Assembly: GCA_017427685.1 (NCBI GenBank)
Contig: JAFRSH010000038.1
Location: 44,595 to 108,594 of the forward strand
From: Lachnospiraceae bacterium
GTDB taxonomy: Bacteria; Bacillota; Clostridia; Lachnospirales; Lachnospiraceae
Reading direction: 5' to 3'
Length of the DNA: 64,000 bases
The position numbers and the translations under genes are program-made. Shown in pieces: positions 43,195-50,874 of the stretch. The stretch's first letter is position 1, and each line of letters begins with the position of its first letter. Below the pieces are notes generated by a model, which did no database searches, was not told the DNA's origin, and worked only from the letters and a program-made list of their open reading frames with translations.

Positions 43195-44316
43195 ATGGCA
43201 CAGCCGGAATTTATCGCACCGGATTTTATCAGCAATAATTCGGCGGAAGAGATCCACGAGCGGATGATGAACAACCTGCCGAAAGACATCGATGATATGC
43301 CGGGCGGTTTTCCTTATGACTTCACAATGCCCGCAGCACTGGAAAAGGACGAGTTCATCAATTACCACCTTGTGAGGTCTCTGATGATAGCGTTTCCCCA
43401 GTATGCCTGGGATGAATGGTTGGACCTTCACGGCGCACAGGTACATCTGACAAGACACGAGGCAGAAAAGTCTTCAGGCTACGTAAAAGTAACCGGAACG
43501 GAAGGAGCACTGATCGAAGAGGGCACGATATTCTGTACTCCGGCAACGGATACGGGACCGGCTATTGAGTTTGCAACAACGGAAACTGCAGAGATAGGTT
43601 CGGGAGGCAGCGCTACGATCAGCATAAGGGCGGTGGAAGCAGGGCCAGGATCGAATGTGCCCGCAAATACTATTGTGATTATGGCGAAGCCGAACAAGGC
43701 GGTTACGGCGATCACAAACGAGAGCGCGACGTCCGGAGGAACACCGAGAGAATCAAACGATGATTTCTATGACAGGATTGCTGCCGAGTATGACAACAGC
43801 ATGACGTACCTGGGGAACGATACGGATTATGTTAGATGGGCAAAGGAAGCCGGAGCCGGAGACTGCATAGTTGTATCTGCAGCTGACGGACCGGGTACCG
43901 TAAAACTGGTCCTTGTGGATGCGAACGGACAGCCTGCAAGCGAGGATCTGATAACAGCTGTCTACAATCACATCGTATCTCCGGACAACAGGGCAAACAG
44001 GTTGCTGCCTACTGCGTGTGCTCAGCTCTCATGCGTTGCGGCCACAACTGTAAGCATCAGCTATACGATCACGGGGCTGCTTTACGATACGACTACGAGC
44101 ATTGAGCAGATCAAGGCGGATTTCACAGCGGCGGTAAAGAGCGTTTATTCCGAAGCCAAGGACAAGGGCGTTTTGAGATACAACGATGTACGGCCGGTAA
44201 TCAAGGGCATTCCGGGAGTGCAGGATTTTTCAACATTCCTGATGGACGGCGCAACGAGCAATATAGTTTTGGATCAGGACGAGTACCCAGAGACGGGTAC
44301 TCTTACTTTTAGTTAG
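43195..44316 (+). CDS. Baseplate J-like protein (XkdT-like)
   Basis: A 373-residue baseplate J protein: WLDLHGAQVHLTRHEAEKSS near 80, the GPGSNVPANTIVIM turn near 150, and SGGTPRESNDDFYDRI near 180 are diagnostic. It forms the baseplate wedge linking tube and fibres. Confidence 0.92.
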   Translation: MAQPEFIAPDFISNNSAEEIHERMMNNLPKDIDDMPGGFPYDFTMPAALEKDEFINYHLVRSLMIAFPQYAWDEWLDLHGAQVHLTRHEAEKSSGYVKVTGTEGALIEEGTIFCTPATDTGPAIEFATTETAEIGSGGSATISIRAVEAGPGSNVPANTIVIMAKPNKAVTAITNESATSGGTPRESNDDFYDRIAAEYDNSMTYLGNDTDYVRWAKEAGAGDCIVVSAADGPGTVKLVLVDANGQPASEDLITAVYNHIVSPDNRANRLLPTACAQLSCVAATTVSISYTITGLLYDTTTSIEQIKADFTAAVKSVYSEAKDKGVLRYNDVRPVIKGIPGVQDFSTFLMDGATSNIVLDQDEYPETGTLTFS

Positions 44317-44329
44317 GGGAGGTGTGTCA

Positions 44330-45268
44330 ATGAGTGAGCGTTTTGATATTGAGAACTTCCCTACAAGCGAGAGCGCCCTGAAGATGCTCGGGTATGTGTC
44401 AGACGGGTTCTATGACAACTCATACGTCGGAAAGTGGCTTTTTCAGGTTATGGGTCTTGAGCATGACAGCATTTTGGAAATACTCGAAACATTGCCAGAC
44501 CAGATGTTTCCGGAAACGGCGACCTGGGGGCTTATGTATCACGAGATCAAATGGGGGCTTCCGATAAGGGAGAACCTGTCCTACGAAGAAAGGCGCAGGC
44601 TGATTTATCAGAAAAGGGACTACAAGGCACCAATGACACCGCACCGCATGGAAGTGGTGTTAAGTGATCTTTCGGGATGCAGGGTGTACATAAACGACAT
44701 CCACAGTCTGGGAGAGGACGGGTACGTGCCGGAACATCCGAACTGCTTCCGTGTGACGCTTGATGCCGGTACCGGATCAGTAGACCTCGGAGACGTCCTG
44801 CAGAAACTGAAAAGGATAAAGCAGTCGCATACGACGTTCACTTTCAGGGTTGCGGCATCCACAGGGATACAGATCGGAGTAGAGCACAGAGGGTACAAAG
44901 TGCTTTTCAGGCTCTGCGGAACATATCCGAAAGTAAGCCACAGATGGAAACCGGCAAGGAGCAACGTGGAGATAGAACCTGCCGCGAACGGGGCAAAATC
45001 AATACCGCCCCTGTCGGGACAATCCGGGAACGCAGGACAGTACCCGAAAACGAGCCATGGATTAAAGGTAGCCTGTAGCCTTTTGAAACTGGACCCCCAG
45101 TCAGAAGGCGTCCGGACAGAGTACGCCCCTTCCGGAGAAGGGGTTGCCGGAACGGTTCCTGAGCTGTCTACGGGATACGGAAATTCAGAAGGTTCACTTG
45201 CTCCAAGAGTGACTGCCGAAGGCTTCAGGGTGACTTACCAGATGTGCGGTAGTGCTTTTGAGATATAA
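44330..45268 (+). CDS. DUF2313/YmfQ-type tail protein with repeat extension
   Basis: A 312-residue protein; ATG 44330 has GGGGAGG seven bases upstream. Residues 1-185 match XkdU/YmfQ (DUF2313), a baseplate-fibre linker. Residues about 195-312 are an added region of three degenerate units (GTYPKVSH, GQYPKTSH, GTVPELST) ending in FRVTYQMCGSAFEI, which resembles the first unit FKVLFRLCGTYP-like segment. The extension may hold the fibre proteins. Confidence 0.8.
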   Translation: MSERFDIENFPTSESALKMLGYVSDGFYDNSYVGKWLFQVMGLEHDSILEILETLPDQMFPETATWGLMYHEIKWGLPIRENLSYEERRRLIYQKRDYKAPMTPHRMEVVLSDLSGCRVYINDIHSLGEDGYVPEHPNCFRVTLDAGTGSVDLGDVLQKLKRIKQSHTTFTFRVAASTGIQIGVEHRGYKVLFRLCGTYPKVSHRWKPARSNVEIEPAANGAKSIPPLSGQSGNAGQYPKTSHGLKVACSLLKLDPQSEGVRTEYAPSGEGVAGTVPELSTGYGNSEGSLAPRVTAEGFRVTYQMCGSAFEI

Positions 45269-45282
45269 GAAAGGAGGTTCCT

Positions 45283-45600
45283 ATGAGCTTATTAACGAAT
45301 GAAGCAATCACGGGGTATCGGGAGTACACAAAGAGGACTCTTGCATACGCAAGATACAAGATCGGCAGTACCTACCATAAAGTCAGCATCGACTCGGTAA
45401 ATGTTACGAGCACGGGAATTGTGGAGGTAAATTTTATGATCGAGCCTTCCGTCAACGGGACGGTAACGGAAGTCCAGTTGTTTGATACGAGCGGTGACCT
45501 GTGGTTCAGAAAGGCGGAATCACTGGACGTGAGCTCCGTCGCAGAAGGTTTCTTCTACACGGTACAGATAGAAATTACAGAAAAGGAGGATAACAGCTAA
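45283..45600 (+). CDS. Tail fibre-associated protein
   Basis: A 105-residue beta-rich protein (VTSTGIVEVNFMIEP, TVTEVQLFDTSGDLWFRK) of the sort found in phage tail-collar or fibre N-terminal domains. It overlaps the next gene by one base (TAATG). Confidence 0.65.
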   Translation: MSLLTNEAITGYREYTKRTLAYARYKIGSTYHKVSIDSVNVTSTGIVEVNFMIEPSVNGTVTEVQLFDTSGDLWFRKAESLDVSSVAEGFFYTVQIEITEKEDNS

Positions 45601-46091
45601 TGCGAGATTTAGTGAACTGGCAGAATCACGTGGTTGAATATCCCGGAAGATTCGATGTGCAGGATCTGGGCGGCGGCAAGGAACAGCTGACACCCGCACC
45701 CGGAGAGATCAGACAGCAGGGCACTCCACAGAATGCCACAAACTTCAATCAGATGGACATTGCGGCATTTGAGGCAATGCTGATCGGGAACGAAAATACA
45801 CGGATGCTGCTCCAGACAATTAGGGACCTTGAGGGCGTAAAGGGATTGTCAATCGACGTCACGCTTACGAACTCACAGGCCTATCCGTTTAACAATTCCA
45901 AGGCGACGGTAAACATTCCGGCACTCAGGAATACGGACAGCTACTATGTCATTGCGGAGACTTTGGAATCCAACGGCGAAGTCGGGGACTACGAAGTGTC
46001 CGAGAAACTGCTTAACGGCTTCAAACTTGCCTTTACGGGATCTGCAACGATAGTAAAGGCGAGATGCCACGTGATCGGAGGTATGTACTGA
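45600..46091 (+). CDS. Tail fibre/spike subunit
   Basis: A 163-residue protein with a helical N-terminal attachment half (QQGTPQNATNFNQMDIAAFE near 38) common in Firmicutes phage fibres and a beta-rich C-terminal half. It overlaps the following gene (TGATG). Confidence 0.65.
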   Translation: MRDLVNWQNHVVEYPGRFDVQDLGGGKEQLTPAPGEIRQQGTPQNATNFNQMDIAAFEAMLIGNENTRMLLQTIRDLEGVKGLSIDVTLTNSQAYPFNNSKATVNIPALRNTDSYYVIAETLESNGEVGDYEVSEKLLNGFKLAFTGSATIVKARCHVIGGMY

Positions 46092-46261
46092 TGGCGAACG
46101 TAATCATCAAGAATGAGGAAATGGAGCGTACTGCAGACAAGATCATGGAGCAGTACGGAGTTGACAAAAATGATTCTTCCATGCGTGAGGCGGCATACGC
46201 TACGGCCTGCCTTCAGGAAGAGGCAATCAAAGAGGCAGAGAAGAGGAGGATTTACAGATGA
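46091..46261 (+). CDS. Small hypothetical fibre-region protein
   Basis: A 56-residue charged helical protein starting at the TGATG overlap with the fibre gene. It overlaps the next start as well. Could be a fibre chaperone; no family recognised. Confidence 0.6.
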   Translation: MANVIIKNEEMERTADKIMEQYGVDKNDSSMREAAYATACLQEEAIKEAEKRRIYR

Positions 46262-46614
46262 ATGTGATCAGAAAGCCTGAAAATGGCAAGAGTTTTGTGG
46301 AATACGCCACAAGAGGAACCAAGATCTCGTTCAATGACGGCGAGATTTCAGCAGATCTGCAGAAGAAAGAGCGTGACGATGAAGTGAAGATCGACATCTG
46401 CAAGGATTACCTGGATGAACTCGTCTTCGGAACGAGCGGGGCAAGAATCTATGTGGCGCAGATCGTGATCCCCGCAAGGAGATACACGGATACCGAGATT
46501 GAAAATCCCGATTACGATCCGGAGGATGAACAGTCACAGCCCACGATAACCGTGCACGAGCCGGTACCGTTCAGCATGGACAATGTTGAACTTACACTTT
46601 ACGAGGAGGTATAA
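46258..46614 (+). CDS. Hypothetical fibre-region protein
   Basis: A 118-residue, mostly beta protein (MNVIRKPENGKSFVEYATRG) with an acidic loop near 85. It precedes the DGR target by 5 bases and might be its fibre partner. Confidence 0.6.
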   Translation: MNVIRKPENGKSFVEYATRGTKISFNDGEISADLQKKERDDEVKIDICKDYLDELVFGTSGARIYVAQIVIPARRYTDTEIENPDYDPEDEQSQPTITVHEPVPFSMDNVELTLYEEV

Positions 46615-46619
46615 GAGCG

Positions 46620-47660
46620 ATGTCTAAGAATTTTGACGAGATCAAATTTACTATCGAAGCCCTGTCGGGCGGAAAAAACACGGTTATCTTCGACGATCAG
46701 GAAATGCCGTCGATCATGGTTCCGTTTAACAGCTTCAAGTATTCAGATGTTATCACGGGCGGCAGCTCCAATAAGCACCACGCCTTTTCAGTAGGCGGCG
46801 TTGAGAAGGACGTCCTGTATGTATCCAAGTTCCAGAATATCGTTGTGAACAACAGGGCATATTCACTTGCGGGCAAGGATCCTAAGGTCAACGTGGACTT
46901 TGACCAGTCGCTCACATTCTGCCGCAACAAGGGCAGAGGTTGGTGTCTTACGCCTTATGCGCTTTGGAGCGCAATCGCTCTTTGGTGCAGGAAAAACGGC
47001 ACCATGCCGAGAGGCAACAATAACTACGGGCAGGATCACACCTACACTTTGGAGAAGGGTACGCCTGCAGCAAGAGACGGCAGTAACAATGTGACAAGAG
47101 TGCTCACCGGTTCCGGCCCCAACACCTGGAGCCATAACTGGATGCCGGATGGTATCTTCGATCTGAATGGCAATGTTTGGGAATGGTGTGCAGGCATGAG
47201 AATTGTCGATGGCGAGATCCAGGTTATCCCTTACAGCAATATCTTCGATCCGGAAGTAAGCAACGGCGCAGATTCGACCGCTTGGAAGGCAATCATGCCG
47301 GACGGCAGCCTTGTGGCACCCGGAACTGCAGGAACCTTGAAGTACGATTCGACTTTCAAACTGGTTACTACGCTTACTGCAGCAACCGGAAGTCCGAGCG
47401 GAAGTTATGCTGCTATGGGATTGCAGACGAACCTTAATGTTCCGGAGATTGCGAAGGGTCTTCTCATTTATCCGGACGAGCCTAACGGCGACTATGGCGG
47501 AGACTACCATTACTGGAACGTCGAAGGCGAGCGTTTGCCGCGTTGCGGGGGCGCCTGGGACAATGCCGCCGATGCGGGGGTGTTCCTCGTGAGCCTGAAC
47601 GCCCCTCGGTCGTACTCGAACGGCAACCTCGGCTTCCGCTCCGCTTACTGCGAACTGTAA
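46620..47660 (+). CDS. DGR target protein, FGE/C-type-lectin-fold tail adhesin
   Basis: A 346-residue protein. Residues 1-75 are an attachment domain; from about 80 it has the formylglycine-generating-enzyme/C-type-lectin fold, including FCRNKGRGWCLTPYALWSA near 101, GIFDLNGNVWEWCAG near 180-194 and the terminal RCGGAWDNAADAG...GFRSAY. The last 39 or so residues (304-342) are the variable repeat. By analogy with Mtd of phage BPP-1 it should be the host-receptor binder; this target class is common among DGRs. The enzyme active site is not expected to be kept. Confidence 0.9.
   Translation: MSKNFDEIKFTIEALSGGKNTVIFDDQEMPSIMVPFNSFKYSDVITGGSSNKHHAFSVGGVEKDVLYVSKFQNIVVNNRAYSLAGKDPKVNVDFDQSLTFCRNKGRGWCLTPYALWSAIALWCRKNGTMPRGNNNYGQDHTYTLEKGTPAARDGSNNVTRVLTGSGPNTWSHNWMPDGIFDLNGNVWEWCAGMRIVDGEIQVIPYSNIFDPEVSNGADSTAWKAIMPDGSLVAPGTAGTLKYDSTFKLVTTLTAATGSPSGSYAAMGLQTNLNVPEIAKGLLIYPDEPNGDYGGDYHYWNVEGERLPRCGGAWDNAADAGVFLVSLNAPRSYSNGNLGFRSAYCEL
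47531..47645 (+). repeat. DGR variable repeat (VR)
   Basis: 115 bases at the end of the target gene matching the template repeat at 48199-48313 with 16 differences. Fifteen lie where the template has A: VR positions 47541, 47553, 47554, 47559, 47571, 47579, 47586, 47587, 47593, 47601, 47602, 47613, 47623, 47628, 47643. The single exception is T-to-G at 47542. Eleven codons change amino acid, mainly template AAC codons becoming Ala, Asp, Leu, Ser and Tyr. The GC-rich end (GGCTTCCGCTCC) is the likely initiation-of-mutagenic-homing element. Confidence 0.95.
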
Positions 47661-47709
47661 TCTGTTTCCTGTTTTCTGTAAGGCGAACGTCAGTGAGCCA
47701 AATAATCTG

Positions 47710-47741
47710 TCCCGGATGATTGCTTAGGCAGTTGTCCGGGA
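47710..47741 (+). terminator. Hairpin downstream of VR
   Basis: Stem TCCCGGA/TCCGGGA (7 bp) with an 18-base loop, followed by TATTTTC. It could be a weak terminator after the adhesin gene or the hairpin/cruciform found after VR in several DGRs that aids homing. Confidence 0.5.
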
Positions 47742-47759
47742 TATTTTCGGAGGTAAATC

Positions 47760-48170
47760 ATGAGTGAAGAAAAGACCGGTGGAGAGGATACCGGGAGAGT
47801 GCTGCAGAAGCTGAAAGACCTTATGGACTATGCGGAACCGCAGCTCGACAAGTTCCCGAGACCGGAAAAAGGATATGCGGGCCTTGCGACAAAGATCCGG
47901 ATGTGTTTTAACACGATGGCCGAGAGAACAATGGACACGCAGAAATGCTATTACGCAAAATCCACGCTGAAGGAGCTTAACGAACTCGACAAGGAAATCC
48001 AGTACGCAAAGTTCTATGTTGAGCGGGCGAAGAAAAAGGGGATCCTCGACTTCAAGAAATTCGACATAATGAGCGATTACCTCGATCAGATAGGCAAAAT
48101 GACAGGGAGCTGGATAGGGAAAGTCAAGGAGTCAGCAAAAGAACAAGAGAAAAGTAACGGCACAAAATAA
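47760..48170 (+). CDS. avd: DGR accessory variability determinant (Avd)
   Basis: A 136-residue, basic four-helix protein of the bAvd / S23 type: KLKDLMDYAEPQLDKFPRPE near 20, FNTMAERTMDTQKCYYAKST near 58, then ELDKEIQYAKFYVERAKKKG. Avd forms a pentamer that binds the reverse transcriptase and the template RNA and is needed for mutagenic cDNA synthesis. GGAGG precedes the ATG. It lies between VR and TR exactly as in BPP-1. Confidence 0.9.
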   Translation: MSEEKTGGEDTGRVLQKLKDLMDYAEPQLDKFPRPEKGYAGLATKIRMCFNTMAERTMDTQKCYYAKSTLKELNELDKEIQYAKFYVERAKKKGILDFKKFDIMSDYLDQIGKMTGSWIGKVKESAKEQEKSNGTK

Positions 48171-48198
48171 ACGCAGTTATCTTTGGGATCGGGCTATT

Positions 48199-48313
48199 GC
48201 GTTTGCCGATTTGCGGGGGCAACTGGAACAATGCCGCCAATGCGGGAGTGTTCAACGTGAACCTGAACAACCCTCGGTCGAACTCGAACGACAACATCGG
48301 CTTCCGCTCCACT
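48199..48313 (+). repeat. DGR template repeat (TR)
   Basis: 115-base non-coding template of the VR. It is rich in AAC/AAT triplets in phase with the VR reading frame (GGC AAC TGG AAC AAT...), which is how DGR templates focus adenine mutagenesis on chosen codons. It lies 28 bases after avd and 253 bases before the reverse transcriptase. Confidence 0.95.
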
Positions 48314-48566
48314 CTACCCTCCGTTAGTCAGATTTGTCTGCAGATCAAAGGCCTGCTTTCCAGTACAAGAGGGGATAAAGGAGCCCGTTTCCGCTCCGGC
48401 AAAAATGCAGGAGAAAAACAACCGTCTATAGGAGAGCAATGAGTGAAACAGGACAGTGGACGGCTTAGCCACAAGGGAGTCTCATGGCCCGAAGAGGCAG
48501 CTTGAAAGCCGCAAGTAGCCGTAAGGCGAAAGCCGCTATACAGGATTATTGTAAGGTTGGTGGGGT
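48314..48566 (+). ncRNA. DGR TR-RT spacer, structured part of the template RNA
   Basis: No gene. In characterised DGRs the RNA downstream of TR folds, binds RT-Avd and primes cDNA synthesis. Here it has potential stems around GTGGACGGCTTAGCCAC and the GCCGCAAG...GGCGAAAGCCGC stretch (48510-48535), and it holds a third copy of the decamer TTCCGCTCCG (48389-48398) that marks the VR end. Function inferred from known DGR layout. Confidence 0.65.
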
Positions 48567-49706
48567 ATGAAGATAAAACAGGTATATGATCTCATATTCT
48601 CAATGGAAAACCTCTACATGGCTTATGAGGATGCGTCACGGGGCCGGCGGTACAACAAGGATGTATTGATGTACTCGCAGGATACCTGGGCGCAGCTTCG
48701 TGAGTTAAGGGACAGAATACTGGCCGGTGAGTATGAGATAGACAGATATTATATCTTCTACGTGTACGAGCCGAAGAAAAGGATGATAATGTCGATCGCT
48801 TTCGAGCATCGCATTGTCCAGTGGGCTATTTACAGGGTTCTCAATCCGATCTTGGTAAAGGGATACATAGCGGATTCCTACGGATGTATTCCGGGAAGGG
48901 GCGCACTCAGCGCCATGCTGTGTCTTAAGAGATGGGTTGAGTATGTTTCGAGAAAAGGCAGAACGTGGTATTACCTGAAACTTGACATAAGCAAGTATTT
49001 TTACAGGATTTCGCATCCGGTTCTGCTCAGGATCCTGCACAAGAAGATCAAGGACGAGAGACTGCTGCAGATACTGGAAGGCATAATAAACTGCAGGCAC
49101 ACTCCGTTCGGGCTTCCGCCGGGCAAGGCACCCGGAGAAGTACCGCTTGAGGACAGACTGTACGACGTGGGAATGCCGATCGGAAACCTGTTGAGTCAGA
49201 TGTTCGCCAACCTTTATTTGAATGAGTTAGACCAATTCTGCAAGAGGGTGCTCGGAATAAAGTTCTTCGTGAGATACATGGACGATGTGATCATCCTCTG
49301 CGACAGCAAAGAGCAGCTGAGGATATGGGAAGAGCTGATATCGGCTTTCCTAATATCCGAACTGGAGCTGATGCTGAATAATAAGAGCTGTATCCGGCCG
49401 ATATCTCAGGGGATAGAATTTGTGGGTTATCGGGTATGGAATAACAGGGTAGTGCTCAGAAAGTCGACGACGCTGAAGATCAAACGTAACCTCAAGGGAA
49501 TAAGGAAAGCGTATCACGACTATCTGATCACGATGGAGAAGGCATCGCAGACTTTTCAGAGCTATGTAGGTATGCTCAAACATACGAACTCGGACGCATT
49601 GTTGGAGAAGCTGTATGACGAGATGGTACTTACGCATGGAGAAGGGAGTGAAGATGAAGATGGATATTTCTGCGAATGGGAGAACGATTGGATATGGATG
49701 GCTTAG
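48567..49706 (+). CDS. DGR reverse transcriptase
   Basis: A 379-residue group-II-like reverse transcriptase. It has the DGR signature PIGNLLSQ (204-211) in motif 4 in place of the usual QG-x3-SP, and the catalytic YMDD at 237-240, with ARYRI-type fingers early (EFGKEYDRY equivalents around 55-75) and a C-terminal thumb. It copies TR RNA with error at adenines. The ribosome site is weak (GGTGGGG), in line with low expression. Confidence 0.95.
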   Translation: MKIKQVYDLIFSMENLYMAYEDASRGRRYNKDVLMYSQDTWAQLRELRDRILAGEYEIDRYYIFYVYEPKKRMIMSIAFEHRIVQWAIYRVLNPILVKGYIADSYGCIPGRGALSAMLCLKRWVEYVSRKGRTWYYLKLDISKYFYRISHPVLLRILHKKIKDERLLQILEGIINCRHTPFGLPPGKAPGEVPLEDRLYDVGMPIGNLLSQMFANLYLNELDQFCKRVLGIKFFVRYMDDVIILCDSKEQLRIWEELISAFLISELELMLNNKSCIRPISQGIEFVGYRVWNNRVVLRKSTTLKIKRNLKGIRKAYHDYLITMEKASQTFQSYVGMLKHTNSDALLEKLYDEMVLTHGEGSEDEDGYFCEWENDWIWMA

Positions 49707-49870
49707 CTGAGATAATTGAAACCCAAAACGAAGTGATCCGGAAGGAAGCTAAAATCATCGATGAGCTTTTCCGTATGCTACTGCAGCACATTGAGGTAGA
49801 GGAGCTATGTTCAATGCAGGCGTACGCTGACATACAGGATGTTGCGGCAGGAATTAAAAAGCTCGAATAG
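49694..49870 (+). CDS. Small hypothetical protein after the RT
   Basis: A 58-residue acidic helical protein (MDGLAEIIETQNEVIRKEAK). It overlaps the RT end by 13 bases; GGGAGA lies ten bases before ATG 49694, while an in-frame ATG at 49676 has no site. Coiled-coil proteins of this size are common before XhlA/holin genes. Confidence 0.55.
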   Translation: MDGLAEIIETQNEVIRKEAKIIDELFRMLLQHIEVEELCSMQAYADIQDVAAGIKKLE

Positions 49871-49893
49871 GGCGGAAAGGAGGAAAGGTCAAG

Positions 49894-50202
49894 ATGGAAG
49901 ATGTAATTACCAGAAAGGAACACGAAGAGTTCAGTAAACGCATCGACGAGGAAAACACCAGGCAGAACCACCGGATAAACGCTCTCGAAGAGACGGTCAG
50001 GCAGATAGGGAGCCTGACAACTTCCGTTGAGAAACTTGCAACAAGCATGGAAAGCATGTTAAAGGAGCAGGAGAAACAGGGCAAGCGCCTTGAAACCCTC
50101 GAAGGAAGAGACGGAGAGATGTGGCGAAAGGTGGTAGGGTATCTGATAACTGGAGTTGTCGGCATTGTTCTCGGCTTTGTATTTACGAAAATCGGAATGT
50201 AA
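49894..50202 (+). CDS. xhlA: XhlA-like hemolysin/holin-associated protein
   Basis: A 102-residue protein: a long coiled coil (about 10-75, NHRINALEETVRQIGSL) and one C-terminal membrane segment (VVGYLITGVVGIVLGFVF), the layout of XhlA. In PBSX XhlA works with the holin in lysis. AAAGGAGG precedes the ATG. Confidence 0.85.
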   Translation: MEDVITRKEHEEFSKRIDEENTRQNHRINALEETVRQIGSLTTSVEKLATSMESMLKEQEKQGKRLETLEGRDGEMWRKVVGYLITGVVGIVLGFVFTKIGM

Positions 50203-50219
50203 AAGGAGGTTTATGAGCC

Positions 50220-50555
50220 ATGCGGAAAAGCAACAAAGAGCACCACCCGCTGAAAGCGTTTAAGGAATGGTTCAAGAAAACGGGCACCCTCAACATCATA
50301 CTGATCGTTGTAGGTGCCTTTTTTGTCTGGTTTAACTGGCAGATGCTCAGCATTTACCGTGAGATGGGGACGATCCCGGAAACCTATGCTTGCGCAGTAG
50401 TGGCGGCCACCATAGGAGAGTGCGGCATCTGCGGATGGATCCGGACGACAAAGGATAAGAACAGGGAACGGCAGTGGGAAATTGAAGACAGAAAGGAGTT
50501 CTCCGGAAATCCGGAAGACAAGGAGGAAGACGACGATGAACGAGATTTTGTTTGA
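50220..50555 (+). CDS. Membrane protein of the lysis cassette
   Basis: A 111-residue protein with one clear membrane segment (about 24-41: LNIILIVVGAFFVWFNW), a weaker second one (about 57-73) and a long acidic tail. It may be a second holin or antiholin. It overlaps the next gene. Confidence 0.65.
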   Translation: MRKSNKEHHPLKAFKEWFKKTGTLNIILIVVGAFFVWFNWQMLSIYREMGTIPETYACAVVAATIGECGICGWIRTTKDKNRERQWEIEDRKEFSGNPEDKEEDDDERDFV

Positions 50556-50874
50556 GGTATTGAAGGCAGTAATCATCATTGCGATTATGGTGGCGATGAG
50601 GTATGCGGTTCCCTGGATAAAAGAGAATACGGACCTTGCGAAGAATCAGATCCTTATGGATATCGTTACCGCAGCGGTCCAGTATGCGGAGCAGACCATC
50701 ATCGGAAAAGGAAGCGGAGCCGAGAAAAAGGCCATAGTGACAGAATATCTGAAAAAGCAGCTGCAGGCCAAGAATATTTCAATCTCTGACGAACAGCTGA
50801 ATGCTCTGATAGAATCCGCAGTTTACGCAATGAACGCAGCAAAGAAAACGGGAGGTACGGGCAATGGCACTTAA
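50536..50874 (+). CDS. Phage holin, LLH type
   Basis: A 112-residue protein with an N-terminal membrane helix (LKAVIIIAIMVAMRYAVPWI) and a charged helical domain with AAVQYAEQTI and KKAIVTEYLKKQL blocks typical of the LL-H holin family. AAGGAGG precedes ATG 50536. It lies directly before the endolysin and overlaps it by 11 bases. Confidence 0.82.
   Translation: MNEILFEVLKAVIIIAIMVAMRYAVPWIKENTDLAKNQILMDIVTAAVQYAEQTIIGKGSGAEKKAIVTEYLKKQLQAKNISISDEQLNALIESAVYAMNAAKKTGGTGNGT

Noticed and set aside
48197..48442. Open frame through the DGR template repeat
   Set aside because: The frame is open only because TR copies the VR coding sequence; there is no ribosome site, and TR acts as RNA.
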